Source of the DNA: Panagrolaimus kolymaensis
Lineage: Eukaryota; Nematoda; Chromadorea; Rhabditida; Panagrolaimidae
Assembly: GCA_028622995.1 (NCBI GenBank)
Contig: JAJQJQ010000022.1
Location: forward strand, 2,976,001 to 3,040,000
Length of the DNA: 64,000 nt
Direction of reading: 5' to 3'
In this document: positions 44,201-57,500 of the stretch, one piece after another
Numbering within the stretch: position 1 is the first letter of the stretch
Layout of the letters: each line of letters starts with the position of its first letter
Translations under genes and position numbers: made by a program
Notes under the pieces: model-generated
Told to the model about the DNA's origin: nothing
What the model saw: the letters and a program-made list of their open reading frames with translations, nothing else
The model's database searches: none

Positions 44201-44518
44201 AAAATTTATGGAAATCAAAGTTTTTGCGCTTTTGTGAAATTTATTTTTCTTCGTCGAGTCCTTCCTTTTTTTATTATTGAAGTAAACCTTGGTTATTTTA
44301 TTTTTCAGAGCTTTCACATTTTTATTTCTCGCTTGCTCCGTTTATTTTATTTAATTTTATTTTTATGTTAAACTTATTTTCGTCTTTCTGTTGATGTGTT
44401 AAAGAAAAGTATGTAAAGCATTAAAAATAGAAAAGAAGTGAATTGTTGAACAAAAAAGTTATTTTGATTTATTTGTTTATTTATTGTTGTTTATTATTTT
44501 ACATACTTACATTCAGAA
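41251..44518. other. Intergenic, no gene seen
   Basis: AT-rich spacer between xpf-1 and the globin gene. Open frames (42104-42343 minus, 43942-44202 plus) are Phe/Lys-rich and unsupported. ACATTCAG ends at 44516, two bases before the globin ATG, a probable trans- or 5'-UTR splice acceptor. Confidence 0.55.
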
Positions 44519-46356
44519 ATGGGATCAACTCTTTGTAAACCACGAACGAAAAAAATAGCTACAAGCAGTTGGGTTGCAAATGAAAATGATAATCCATTTG
44601 AGCATGCTTTTACCAAAAAAGAAAGGATATTACTCAGAGAAACTTATCAGGTTTGTTTTAATTCACATTAAATTCAAAATTTTGAAAAATTTGAGGTAAT
44701 TATTTATTTGTCTTTTTTGAGTCACATAAAATTGAGATTGTAGTCTGAGTAACCTTTTTTTTAAATTTGTTCTAATAATTCCAAAACCCATTAAAAAAAA
44801 CTTTCCACTGCAGTTCCGATTTTAATTGATTGAGCTTACAATTTCCTTATACATAACTTTGCCATCATTCAAAACCTAATAATTTATTTTTGTGCTTTCT
44901 CGCCTCTTTCATAAAAGCAAAAAAGCTTCAATTAAAATACAAAATATCACTTTTGTTACAAAAGTTTTGTACCCCAAAATTTATTTTGCCACTACGATCT
45001 CTTTTTTATTCGACAAACACCCACTAAATAACAACATTTCATTTGAGACTTTCGACAAAAATTTTATCTTACTCAAAAAGTTATAAAGTTCATATTTTCT
45101 TAAAATGACGCTGTTTTGTTTCATACTTTAATTTTATTTATTTTTTTCTTCATGGCAAAAAAAAGAGACATGGCAACGCGAAAGCAATAAAAATGATTAT
45201 AAAAACCATTTCAATCAAAAAATAAATGGAATTGAAATGAATTTTTTATGACGCAGCCATAGAAAGCACAGGTGCTTTATTTTTTATTTTATACCCCAAA
45301 AATGGAGTAACCAATTAAAAAATTTTTATGAGAAAATTAAATTTCTTTTTCTTTCTTCTCACACGCAACCAAAATGCATACAATTTTTTGTGTTTGTACT
45401 TTTGTTTTATATAAAAATTTATATGGGAAATATGGTTTCTAAAAACTACAAAAATAAAAATAAAAAAGTTTTAAATTTCAACGAATTTTAACAAAAAGAA
45501 AAAATATTGCAGCGTTTGCATGATCCTAAAGAAGTTGTTGGAAAGATATTTATGGATATTGTAAATGATATTGCACCGGAACTTCGGAAGGCAAGCATAC
45601 AAACAATGGAATGAAAAAATAATAACACTTTTTTCTAATTTTTAGCTTTTTGGAGTTGATAGAGCTCCAAAAGCCACGATGTTAAAGATGCCAAAATTTG
45701 GTGGGCATGTGTCGAGAATGACTGATTTCCTCGAACAAATGACTTCAATGTTGGGTTTCACCGAAAACATTGTTGGAGCTTGGCAACTTGCAAGAAAAAC
45801 TGGGAGATTGCATGTGAAAGTTGGATTTCTTGAAGAAAATCAAAATCAACTAGAAAAAAATTATTTTACTATTGTCACAGATTATTTTATTAGCCAATTT
45901 ATTGGTTATCTAACTGGTGAAAAGGTAAATAACTAATTTTCTTAATAAAACTATGGCCATTTGCTTACACACTTGGATGTTTTTTTTAGCAAGAGCCAAA
46001 TCCAGCTCCAAAAGAAGATGATAAAAAAGTTAGATTTGCTACAAATTATTCCAATCAACAAATAAATGAAACTTGGAGACGATTTTTCACTTTAATTGGA
46101 AATCAATTTACTGAAAGTTTTGAAATTGAAAGACAAAAATCATTGAGTAGCGAATCTAAGAAAACTCTCGCGCCTCATCAACATTTCAAGGAAGAAGCAG
46201 ATAAAAAGAAAAGGATAAAAGTAAAAATAAATTAACTTTAACAAAAAATATTAAAAGAAAAATTTGTTTTAGGAGAGACAAAGTGAAATTGAAACAGCAA
46301 CAACTCAGGCAAATAGCAGAAGTGATAAAGAAGAAATGTTTGAAGATCCATTTTAG
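44519..46356 (+). CDS. Nematode globin with predicted N-myristoylation site
   Basis: Exons 44519-44650, 45513-45590, 45646-45924, 45990-46220 and 46273-46356 give 267 residues. The globin fold spans about residues 30-150: an A-helix (KKERILLRETYQ), a B/C region (VVGKIFMDIVNDIAPELRKLFG), a candidate distal His in GGHVSRMTDF (His91), and a proximal His candidate in GRLHVKVGF (His126). The C-terminal ~100 residues are charged, with a possible last helix (ETWRRFFTLIGNQFTESFEI). The N-terminus MGSTLCKP fits Gly2 myristoylation with Cys6 available for palmitoylation, as described for C. elegans GLB-26; such globins are thought to be redox or O2 sensors at the membrane. The second exon ends AAG|GCAAGC, a GC donor. 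It is convergent with the GT92 gene. I cannot name the paralog. Confidence 0.85.
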
Positions 46357-46715
46357 GCCTTTCAATTATAAGTAACAAAATTAATGTGCAGAATTTTTAA
46401 AAAATTGTTTCTTGATGTAAAACAGGGTTCTTTGTATTTATTATCATTAATTATTATTATTTATTAAATAATGAAAAAAAATAATACAAACAAATAAAAA
46501 AATATTGAAAAAAGTTTACCCGGCATAGTTTTAAAATCATTTCGTTCACTAACTATCAATGAGATTCTAAAAGAGTGGTTTGCGTTCGATAACACCATAA
46601 TTTTAACTCAGAATCAAATATTTCCGTTCTAAGGTATAAAATGGCTTTGCTGCGTTACACACTGATATTTTATCTGCCATGGACGATACCATTGACATAA
46701 CTTTTAGATATTTTA

Positions 46716-48592
46716 TTACATTCGACATCCATTTGGATTTGATTCAAATCCATCTTCATTTAAAGGATAATGAATCTCTAAATTTCCAGAGATATATTGA
46801 TGAGCTTGATTTCTTTGAGCCATAATACATGAAACACCTGGAACAAATGTGGGTAAGTCGCATCTTAATGGACCAGGACAAGTATCAACTCGTTTTGATT
46901 TTGAATAAAATATTCGATTATAACATTCTTCAATTAACGGATAATAATAAGTATCAGTTGGAAGCGCTTCAAATTCTTTCATTGCATAATCAGCAATAAA
47001 TCTTTCAGCATTTGTTTCAAGTACTTCAGCTTTTTCCGGTCGAATTATATCCGTCATTTGTTGATCATGAAGATTGATAACTTTGAGAAAGGCTCTATTT
47101 GTACCAATTGAAGTAAAATCTGTCTAAAACTTTTGTTTTATTCCAAAGCTTTGAAGTTAGAAAGACAAACCATAGTCCAATTTCTAAAATGAACCATAAA
47201 ATTCTTTTCTTCTGGTACTGTAATCATATGAAAGCTGCTTTCAATGATGGAAGGCCAATGAATCCAAATGGTTTGAACTCGAGATGGCCGAATCACTGAT
47301 TTCCCATCTTCCCATTCATCGGCGATTCGAGCAGAATCTATCAATTGAAAAAGAGAGAAATCAAATGGAGATCTGCCTAAAAATTTTACTTTCTCGTATT
47401 CCCTTGAAAGAAACAAATTAAAGATTACTCGAAACTACTTGGGTGTTGTATCGGTTATATGTAAATCCAGCAGCTGATGGATATCGAGCTGCTAAATGTT
47501 GAAATTCTTGCATATAATTTTTTCCCAATCTTGGAAATAAAATATCATCAATATCTGCAACTATGATAAATTCAGCTGCTTCTCGATATTTCAAAAAACA
47601 ATCTGTATGTGCTCCAGCTTGGTTCCTCCATTCAAGTTCTTTGTTTGGATCTTTGAAATGTTTATGAGCTGGACCAAGGTTCATCAAAATCCATGGCTCA
47701 ATTTCAACTGATTCAGCAGCTTGATAAGCCTAAATCTTTTTTATTTTTGAAAGAGAAAAATAAAAAAATGTTTACTTTTAGTAAACTAAATATTTCTTCT
47801 CGAATACTTTGAACATAATAAACTTGAAGTCCAACTCCATATTGGCGATAAATTTCTAGCGATGGAATAATTAATTGCCATCGTTCATTATAAAATAAAG
47901 GACTAAAGCAACTTATTACATCGTGTTTTGGTTCATATGCTTGTCGAATGGGAACCTAAAACTCGTAATTTTGAGGCAATTTATGTACGGAAATGAAACA
48001 AACAAACATTGACATATACTGATCGAATCCTAGTATCAGATAACGATAGACCTATAGGATTTGTTTCCACTTTACAAACAGCAATATAGGTTGTCCAACC
48101 GCAAACAAAATTGGGTAAAAATGCATATCGAACTCGAGCTAAGTCGTTTGTTCTTTCCGGTGGACTCTGAATTTCAATGGTGTCAAGATCCAATAGCCTT
48201 GATTCAGAAGCTTTTTTAATAGAAGCTTCTGACCACGATTCACAAATTAAAAGCTTTTGAGGATTCCAACTTATTTGACTATTAAATAGAATTACTACTG
48301 TGTCAGGCGGATATCTAAAATTTAAAATAAAAGTTAATTTTATGAGTTTACGAAAAAACATTTTACAGCGATGAATTCTTATAATATGTAGCAGAAATAA
48401 ATCCAATGTGTTGTATTTTAGAATGATCGTTGATATACCTCATCAAGCTCCAAAAAATAAGTCCATAAACCATAAACTTTCCAGTTGAATCTAATTTTGA
48501 CCAGAGGCTAAAAAACGAGTTTGGGTCAAATTAATTAATTTATAAAATACTAACCTTGAAAGATTCAAAGCAACACAATTAAAAACCACCAT
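46716..48592 (-). CDS. Glycosyltransferase family 92 (DUF23) protein
   Basis: Seven minus-strand exons: 48592-48555, 48507-48439, 48314-48014, 47955-47776, 47729-47429, 47376-47171 and 47123-46716. The product has 500 residues. GT92 enzymes transfer galactose to core fucose or similar acceptors in the Golgi and are greatly expanded in nematodes. Family features are KHDVISCFSPLFYNERWQ, WILMNLGPAHKH, the sugar-nucleotide/metal motif EFIIVADIDDILFPR, the following HLAARYPSAAGFTYNR, and a Cys-rich C-terminal region (ECYNRIF, CPGPLRCDLP). The N-terminus carries only a short hydrophobic stretch (about residues 25-37, FMVYGLIFWSLM) as membrane anchor, so an upstream exon may be missing. It is read antisense to, and ends 360 bp from, the globin gene. 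Confidence 0.88.
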
Positions 48593-51500
48593 TTTATTGT
48601 TACCGCCGTTTTCACTCTTTTATGAATTTTTTATTTAAAAGATGCATAAAAATCAATTTTCGCTTTTTAATTGTTAATTGTTAAAGAACTTGTCTCACGC
48701 AATCCATCCATCTAAACAAATAAAGAAATCTTTCCCTCAGACGCCTCCGTCGCTTGATCTAATCTCATGCAAATTAAGTCCAGTTTTTAGGTAAAATCTC
48801 ATCCATTTCTGGATTATCATAACTTGAAAGATGTCTGAAAATTTTTTTTACTAAATATTTCATAAATTTCGTTCTTCTGTATTTTTTTTTGAACTTTGTG
48901 CTGCAAATTTTAATATTTTATCATCGTTTACTTTTCCCAGAAAGTCTTCTCAAATTCACTGCTAATAAATATAAATATAAAATAACTGTTTTCCTTTCTA
49001 TCTTTGTTTGCCACAATTTTTAGAGAGTAAACATTTGATGTTGCTTATAAAAATTTAATGAAACTTTTAAAAAAATGGAAGCAGATTTGTTTAAAGGGCA
49101 AAGAAAAGAAGAAAACAACAGCGAAATGCAATGGCTCATCATGATTTTTTAATTGTTATGGTTGATGAGGGCAAAAATCATTCATGTAAAAAATGATTTG
49201 AAGCAGTAAAAAATTTGTACCGCGATACTATGATTTAATGGGCGGAAATAAGATGATGTAAAATAATAAAGTGCATTACAGTATTATGTAACTTCATAGA
49301 AAATTCAAAAAAACAAATGTTATTTATTAATTTAGGAGTAAAAAAGCATGAAATTTGACTATGCTTTTAATTATTAACTACTTGTAATATAATTGTATAG
49401 TCTAACACATTTATGAATATTATATTATGATTCGATTTGGAACAATTTGCTACCTTTGTGTTGATGAGATGATGACATTTTTTATACCAGCAATGTCCTG
49501 AACACAAAATTCATTTTTTTTTTGTCTTCTTGCAATTACATACCATTTCATAGAGAAAACAAAAAAGACACACAAATGCTTTGAAATATTCTATTTCAGT
49601 TTTTTAAATTTTAATTTTATGCAAAACGGATACTTTTGCTTCTTTTTTTCATTTGTTTGTTTGCAGTATTTTTTTTGTTGCTTTCCCAAATGGATTTTCT
49701 CTTTCACCATAAAAGCGTTTTCTTCTTTATTTTATTTCTTTGCTTTTTTACAGTTGTTTTTCTTTTTTTGAGTTAAAACAACATTTTCTGGTAAAAAAAT
49801 TTTATATTTTGAAATCGCTTTTAGAAGAGTAATCAAACTTAAACGTGTTCGATAAAAGTTTAATTTATTTTGATGAAGCGCACGAGTAAAAAAATGGATG
49901 TGCTTTTTTTTTATTAGTTCATTGGTTTGTTCATTTAGAATTTGAGTAATAAATTTGTCATTTGAGTAATGAACCCAAAGAATTTGAGCCAGTATGGGAG
50001 GTTTTTAACTCGTAATTGCTTAGACTATGTAAAAGTAGGGTTGAAATTTAAAGACTTCTCTTTTTTCTATCCCTCTGTGATTAGTCATTTGGGTTTAGCT
50101 TTATCTTGTTTTATTGAAATCTAATCTTTGTATGTGGCTTTTTTTTTATCAAACATAAATTTATGAAGCAACGATTATATCGTATCATTTTCGCTTCATA
50201 AAATTTTGTCAAATTTTTATCTATGACCTTGGCTGCTTTGAATTAATACATCTTCTTTACACGCCTCATTAGGAAATTAGGCTTAAATAATTGCAATTAA
50301 AAATTAGTTTTCGTTGTATTTTAATACTTCTCAAACATTAGTTAATTTACGTTGCTATAACTTATTTGTGTATCTCATTTTTCCCAAATGTAAAAGGGCA
50401 AGTATACTTTATTTGTTTACCAAAAACACGTGTTTAATATTTCACCACTCAAAAATACAATCACATGGTAAAAAGAAAATGAGGAAATATTTAAATCGTG
50501 ATTAGTGACTTTAAAAATAAACTTTTTTTAAAAGGTATAAATTATCTTTGTGGTGGAGGAGGTTAAAGGAACGCACTTAAAAGAAGGGTAATTATTTAAG
50601 AATTTTTTTAAAGCCCGATGTGTTTTAGGAGTCTTGTATTTCTTTAGATAGACTACACAAAATATTTTAGAGTCAAAAAGTTTGCAAAGTTTTAATAATT
50701 ATTTCAAAGATCTTTGAAATTTAAAAAGTATAGCTTTCAAATGAAAAAAAGATCTAAAAAAAACTGCAAAGAAATATTTTATTGTACATTTAGTCTTTGA
50801 CATCAACTTTGTACAATCGTACTTTCTTTAAATGCGTCAAATACCGTTGCTTTTTAGTTGAGAAACATTAATTCAATGTGTGCTTATTATCTTTCAAAAT
50901 GATGTTTTTTTTCGAACAAAAAAATCAAATTTTCTTGTGGCTGCTGCATTCGCTTTTTCAACTGTAACTATTACTAAGAAAAACTTATATCTCAAAGTAT
51001 TAGTTAAGCATAATTTTAACATTTTTAAAAGGGGTTTATTAAAATTTTTAAATAACATGTAAACTCAAAGAACTGTTGCACTAAAAAAAATTATACTTAG
51101 TTTTTTTCATGGTGAAAAAGAAATCTTAAAATCCTGGAATGATTGAGCTCAACTCGATTATTGTAAGCCATATTGAATCTTTTGAGCCCACCGTTTAGTT
51201 AAAATCTCTTACTTTTAAATGTTTCCTGTTGTAACAATCTTTCGTTCCATCTTGATGATGATGATCGACTTTTTCCTGAATGAACAGAAAGAAAAAAAAA
51301 GCATTTGTTTTAAAACAATTTTTTCTTTTTTTTGACTGAGATTAATGTTTTCCAAATGTTAATAAACAATTTCGAAGGAGCATCATTCATATTTTTCTTA
51401 TTTCTTTCTGTCTTGAAAGCTTTTTAACAACAAAGTTTATGCTTTAAAGAAAAAAGCAGGAACTTTTTCTGCTGCTTTTTTTTATAATAAATTGTTAAAT

Positions 51501-54500
51501 TTTGCTTTCTTGCATACACGACGCTTCTTCCTTCTTTCCACAATTGTTATCCTCCCTCTATCTTTTCAAGTTTATGCTTCCAAAATTGGGTTTCATGCAA
51601 GATCGAGAAAAAGCAATCCATGAGTAAAAAGAATTTATTTGCTGTCTTCCGTTTTTTTTTTTATATCCTAAATTCTAAGAGATGGGAATATTATTAGAGA
51701 TGCATCAAGCTTCAAAAACTCTAGTCTTTTCTAATTTTAGAAAAGTCCCTCTTTTTTTCAGCTCCAAAAAAGAGCTTCCGTTTAGTAATAATGTAATTTC
51801 ATCTAAAAAAATATTTCACTCCAATAAACAAATGAGTAGCTTTTTAAGGATGGTCTCTAAAAATTTTTGAGTAATTTCAAATTTTTTTACGGTTGTTTTT
51901 TAATGTCTTTCTCTCTTTTTTTTAGGGAGCCAAAAATTTAAAAAACTTTGTCACAATTTTTAAGCGTTTATTCAACAAAAAGAGACAGACTAAAAGAGGG
52001 AGTAGTTTTTTTTGTTTGTCTGAAATTTAAAAAAACCAATTAGGCCTTTTTGTTATATAACTAAGTTTCATTTTTTTTAAACATGGATAAAAGCTTGCGA
52101 CAAGAAAATGTTTCAGAATTTTAAATATGCTTTTTCATAAATGTTTTTCTCGAAGATCACAAAGAGTTTTCAAAGTGATGAAATTTAGTTCCGTTAGCAA
52201 AGAAAATGGTTGCTTTCGCCTTTGAAACAAAAAAATAATGGTTTATTATGTTTTCTAAATTTATTTTTTTAAACTTAACTCTTGACTTCTTGCTTTTTCT
52301 AGAAAACGCTTGTAATTGAATAGTTAAAGGAAAAGTATAACTAACAACTGCGCGCCTACTCATTCTTCTTGTTTTTCTTTTTCTTCTACGGATATCACAA
52401 CCAAACACCCCATATGACTTCGCTACTTCTTCCTCAGATCCCTCTCTTCGATTTGCAACTTTAATTTGTTTTTCTTATTTTTTTTACCATAAGTGTTTTA
52501 TCAAGGGCAACATTTAAAACTTTTTTTCTTTATACGCGGGGTAAGAAAAAGATAGCTAGCATCGTAATTTGAGAATATTTGATGATGGATTTAAAAAATT
52601 AAGCAAACATCAGCTTTTCCACTTTTAGAATTTGCACTTTGTTAAATATTCGTAAAAAAAATGCTAAACACATATTTTTATTGCGGTTGTTGAGCTCAAT
52701 TTGCAAACATAGAAAATAGAAATTTATGGTGAAAAATGATGCGGTAAAAATTAAAATAAAACTATATATGACTTTGTTATATTTTAAATTTGAGAATAAT
52801 TTGATAAATTTTTTGCAAACCTAAAAATAACTTTGGATTTATTTTTTATCCATGAATTTTAAGCTTTTACGTAACTCTTTTTTTTAAAAGTCGAATTTGC
52901 ATATTTCTCAGGAATTTTATTAGTCTTTTCTTATAGGTATCACCTAAGGGCTAGCTTATTGCTTTCGTAGTTGCTTATTTCCCAAATTTTTGGAACTAAT
53001 TTTAATAAGTTGTTCTTGTTAACAATTTTATTTTGTTTTCGACAATTTTATATTCAGATTTTATGGACCCGGAAAGATGTTATTTTTTTATTATTAATCT
53101 CCAGAAAACTGCCGGCGTTTTGTTTTTATCTTTGTCTTTCTTTCTTCCGGATGTTTTTCTTTTTTTAACTTGGATTACTTACTACTGCTACCACGCAGCT
53201 GAAAGAAGATCTTCAAAAAAGTTTAAACGAAAAACACATTTATTTTCTTTCTCATTTTTATTATGTTTTTAAAAAAATAAATTAAATATTTATTTTATTG
53301 TTGTATTTATTGGATCATCTTTGAAAGGAAAATCTCGCCATTCGAGATTGGTGGATTCAATAAACTTTGTTAAATTTTAAATTTACCAAAAACTCCCGCT
53401 TCATAAATTTAAGCCTTTCATTTATTTTTTTGTCGGCGTTCCATGTCTGGCTATAAAAAATGAAGCAAGCAGACGCTGATTATGAAACCATTATCCCTCT
53501 TTTTATTTTTTTTTATAAATAGAGCAAAGTTTGAAAAACTTCCACATTAGCAGCAAAGAGAATTGAGAGGGTAATAACCCAAAGTTTTTTTAATTACTTT
53601 AAAAATATTCGACTACGTCTTCTTAAGAAAATGGGGTTTTTGAGGAACAATTAAAATTTCATTTCTTAAAACTTTCATATTTTTGTTCCGTCTTTTGAGT
53701 AAATAAAGGAATGTCTTCACTTCTTTTCTTTTTTTGAAAATGATACAATTATTTTTTGTTGAAGTCTTGTTGTTCCATTACTTCAAAACACACAAAATAA
53801 TATTTTTATTTTTTATTCCGTATTGGTTTAAATGAACTTGAAATTTTATGTTTAAAAGTACAGTGTTTATCTTTCATGCTATTATTAAAGGAACGCTGAT
53901 TCTAAGAAGGGATAATAAATAATAAAAAGTGAAGATTTTTTTAATATATAAATTTGGAAAGTTTTTAGAATAATTTTTCATTTTTGAAGCTATGATGATT
54001 ATTCTTTTGGTAATATATGGTAGTATTTATAAATTAGAATGAGAAAATGAGAATGAGCATCGGGATTGTGTTAAAGGTGTGGTTTCTTGGTTTGTAATAA
54101 CTTTCAAAAGCATTGGGGTTATTCAAAATTTTCGGGTTTTTAAACTATCAAGATTAAGATGCTACCAATAAGTTATTTTTATTTATTTTTTTCAATTGTT
54201 AGCGTTAATTTCATACAAATTTTACTCTTATGCTTCCATTATACATACTAATTAGCTATCAACATACTTGACTGAGTTGGAAGTTTCCAATAAGTTTTTC
54301 AAGCATCTCATCATCAAACAACATATTTTTGCAGCAATGTTTACAACCACTTTTCACGTGCATAAAAAATTCTTTAGTTTTAAGATATTTTCCTTCCATT
54401 TTTTTCTCTTTCAAATTTGATAAAGTAAAAGTTTACTCGAGCATGATTTTTTACCAATGACCAACCGCATTCATTCATATGATGACCACCCACATAAAAA

Positions 54501-57500
54501 TTTCTTCCTTTGTAGTGTAACTTTTTTTAAGGTCTGTTATTATATTCTTTATAAAATTAAAATATAAACTTTATATTTGTAATTATAACTTTTTTCTTTG
54601 AAAATTTTCTAACTAGTGTAGCCACAAAAAAATGAAACACTTTCATAGCCATTGTTAAAAAAATTGTCTTCATTAATGGATTTTTTTTATTATCGTTTTA
54701 TAAAAATTAGTTTCTAAAGTTTACTAATACTTTTTTGATATAACATGTTTTTTTTTAAAAACTATATTTAAATTAAGATAGATGATTTGTTTTTTACGTT
54801 GCTACTCCTGGTTAAGTTAGTTAAGCAAAAATTCGATGGCGTTAAAAAATTAAAAATTCCAAATATTTATTTATTTACGGCAATTATTCGTTTGTTATGT
54901 CTATAAAATTTTATTTTTTGTTTTGAAATATTGCTATAAGGGAATTTATTTCGAAAATGAGCAATTTTTTTTGGCAGCCATATGATGATTTTAATCCCAT
55001 GAGGGTAATAGAGATGTCTATAAAGGTTAATGACTCTTTTTTACTTTCATCATGAAGTGTATTTTGGGAGGTATAAAAACTTTAACGTTTAAACAATGAA
55101 ACTAAATGATACTTAAAATTATGTAGCTAAAATTTTTACCCGAACTCTCAAAGCTTTAGAAAAATTCTCGACTTAAATTTGGTTTAAAAAAAATTAACTT
55201 CAAAGCTTTAGCGTCCTTCATAAAATTTTAAACGGTTTAACATTTTCTAAACACCTCTTCTTCTGTCTTTCATCCATTTTTCATGACGTTTCTTTTTTTG
55301 TTTTACTCTTCCTCCATGAAAAAAAGGCAACATGAGCTGAAGACATAAAAACTGTGGGCGAAGAAGAAGAATGGAGTCGAGCAAAACAAGAGATATAAAA
55401 GTTTAAACTCGGATTAAAATTTAATAACTTTTTTATACTCTTTAAACCAATTTTTTATGATTTGATAAGCTTAGATCATAGCCTTGTTTCATTCTCTCTA
55501 AATCTTTGCCACAATTGAGAGGGGTTCTTTCCTGTTATTTCTTTCACAAGCAAGGATTTCTTGTGAATGCGTATGTTTGCGCTTCCGGTGCATTCAAAAC
55601 ACTCTTGTTTTTGTTTGTTTCTATGTTCCTTCTTCCTCCTTTTTTCTGTTTGCTTCTTCAATCTTTTTTCTCTCACATTCAATGAAGTTTTTTTCACAAT
55701 GCTACAAAGTAACTTTGTGGAGATGCCTTTACATTTTTCTTTGAGACCTTTCTCGAATAGGATTACTACGAGGAGTAATAATTATTTTTGAAAAAATTAA
55801 AAAAAAGTTAAATCTTTAACGTTTAATGATAACTTTTTTTGCGTCGCAACACCTCATTTATGTGTTTGATTTTTGTTTTTTTGACACGAGGAAGCAACAT
55901 TTTGGCAATACCTTATTATAGCAAAATTTTATTTTATCAACTCTGTCTTTTTTTTATTAGCCTACTCTATATTTTTAAGGTTAAAAAAATTCGACGTTTA
56001 ATTAACTTTTTTTTCTTGAGCTTTACTAGCTTTTTTAAAAGTTGTTTTCCTTTTTAACTTTGACACTATGCTGTCTTTTTTTCATGGATTTTAAAGTCGC
56101 AAAAGTTTAAACTTTCACATCATCTACTTATCCCCCGCAAAGAAGAGTCTCTTATAAAGAAAAAGAGAAACACATCAACAAAATAAATATAAAGAAACTT
56201 TTCATTTTGAAATTAAAACTTTGTTTTTACAAATTACCCTTTTTTATTCATCTCTTGAAACTTAATTTTATGGACTTTTGCTCTCAACTCGTGGATATCG
56301 TGTGAATTTGCTTCAATGCTACAAAAATGTGCAACGTGTTTCGGAGTAAATAGTTTATATCTTGAATCAATTTTTACTGAAGTTTTATAACCACAGAAAT
56401 ATCATCTGGTTGAAGGTTTATTTTTTCGTATTTTATTTAAAATTTCGTACAATAAAAGGAACTTATTATTCATCATAAAAACATATAATTCTAATAAATA
56501 CCACAACAGCCCAAAAATAAGGTTATCATCATTTCTTTTTATAAAAGAAGTGGAATTATTGGGTTTCTTCCTTGTTGCTTATAATTATATCAAGAAAAAA
56601 ATAAGAACTCTAAAAATGGCAATCAAGGCAGTACCACTCACTTCAACCCAACTTAAAATAATAAATACTTACAAACATACAAATGCACTTCCATCCTCTA
56701 ATTTTTTATTTTCATTCGTAAGCTTTGTATCTTTCATGTCAAAGAAGCTTTAAGAAAGATAAAAGAAAAAAGCTTGTGTAAATATCAAAAGTTTTTTAAA
56801 ATACTATATTTTAAATCTTAAAGCTTTATAAGTACATTTATGATAATATTTTTCTATGATCGTATAAAGAATTTTAAAATTTGAAAATAAGCATTAACAA
56901 AAGCACTCTAATTTTTGGTTGCGGTTTTTAGTTCAAAAAATTCTAAAACATTTTTTTTGTAAACCAGGAACTTATTACGCTGTTGCCGCTGCTCCCTGCT
57001 ACGTTCTTTTGTTAAAGCTGTAAAATAATTTTATTTTTTTATGTCTATCTAGCGGTTTTACGTAGTTTTCTAATTGTTATTTCCTTGGAAGCAATCTTTA
57101 AAAAAGTCTGGAATTTGGTTTTTAATATTTTAATTTTAAGAATACTGTAGAATAATTTTGCAAACAAAAAATCCCTCCTGCGTTTTAGCTTTTCATAATT
57201 TTTTTAAATATCACCTGCTTTGAAATCACGTTAGTTTTTTTATAGTTAAAGTTGCCTGGGCGTTAGTAGCAGCAGCTTACTTGTTCATCACTTTTTTTTT
57301 CTAACATCATAAAAAATTATTGGTATTGGCCCATTTTTAATGAAGAGACTGATTTTCTTGCAGCTGCTTTCATTTAATAGGGTTTTGAATAAGAAAGTTA
57401 AGAATAAATTTTAATTTTATTACGTGATTCAAACTTCAAAAAAAATAGTCAACAGGAGTTTTTTAATGTGGCTGTTTTCTATTTATAAAATTTGTTTGTT

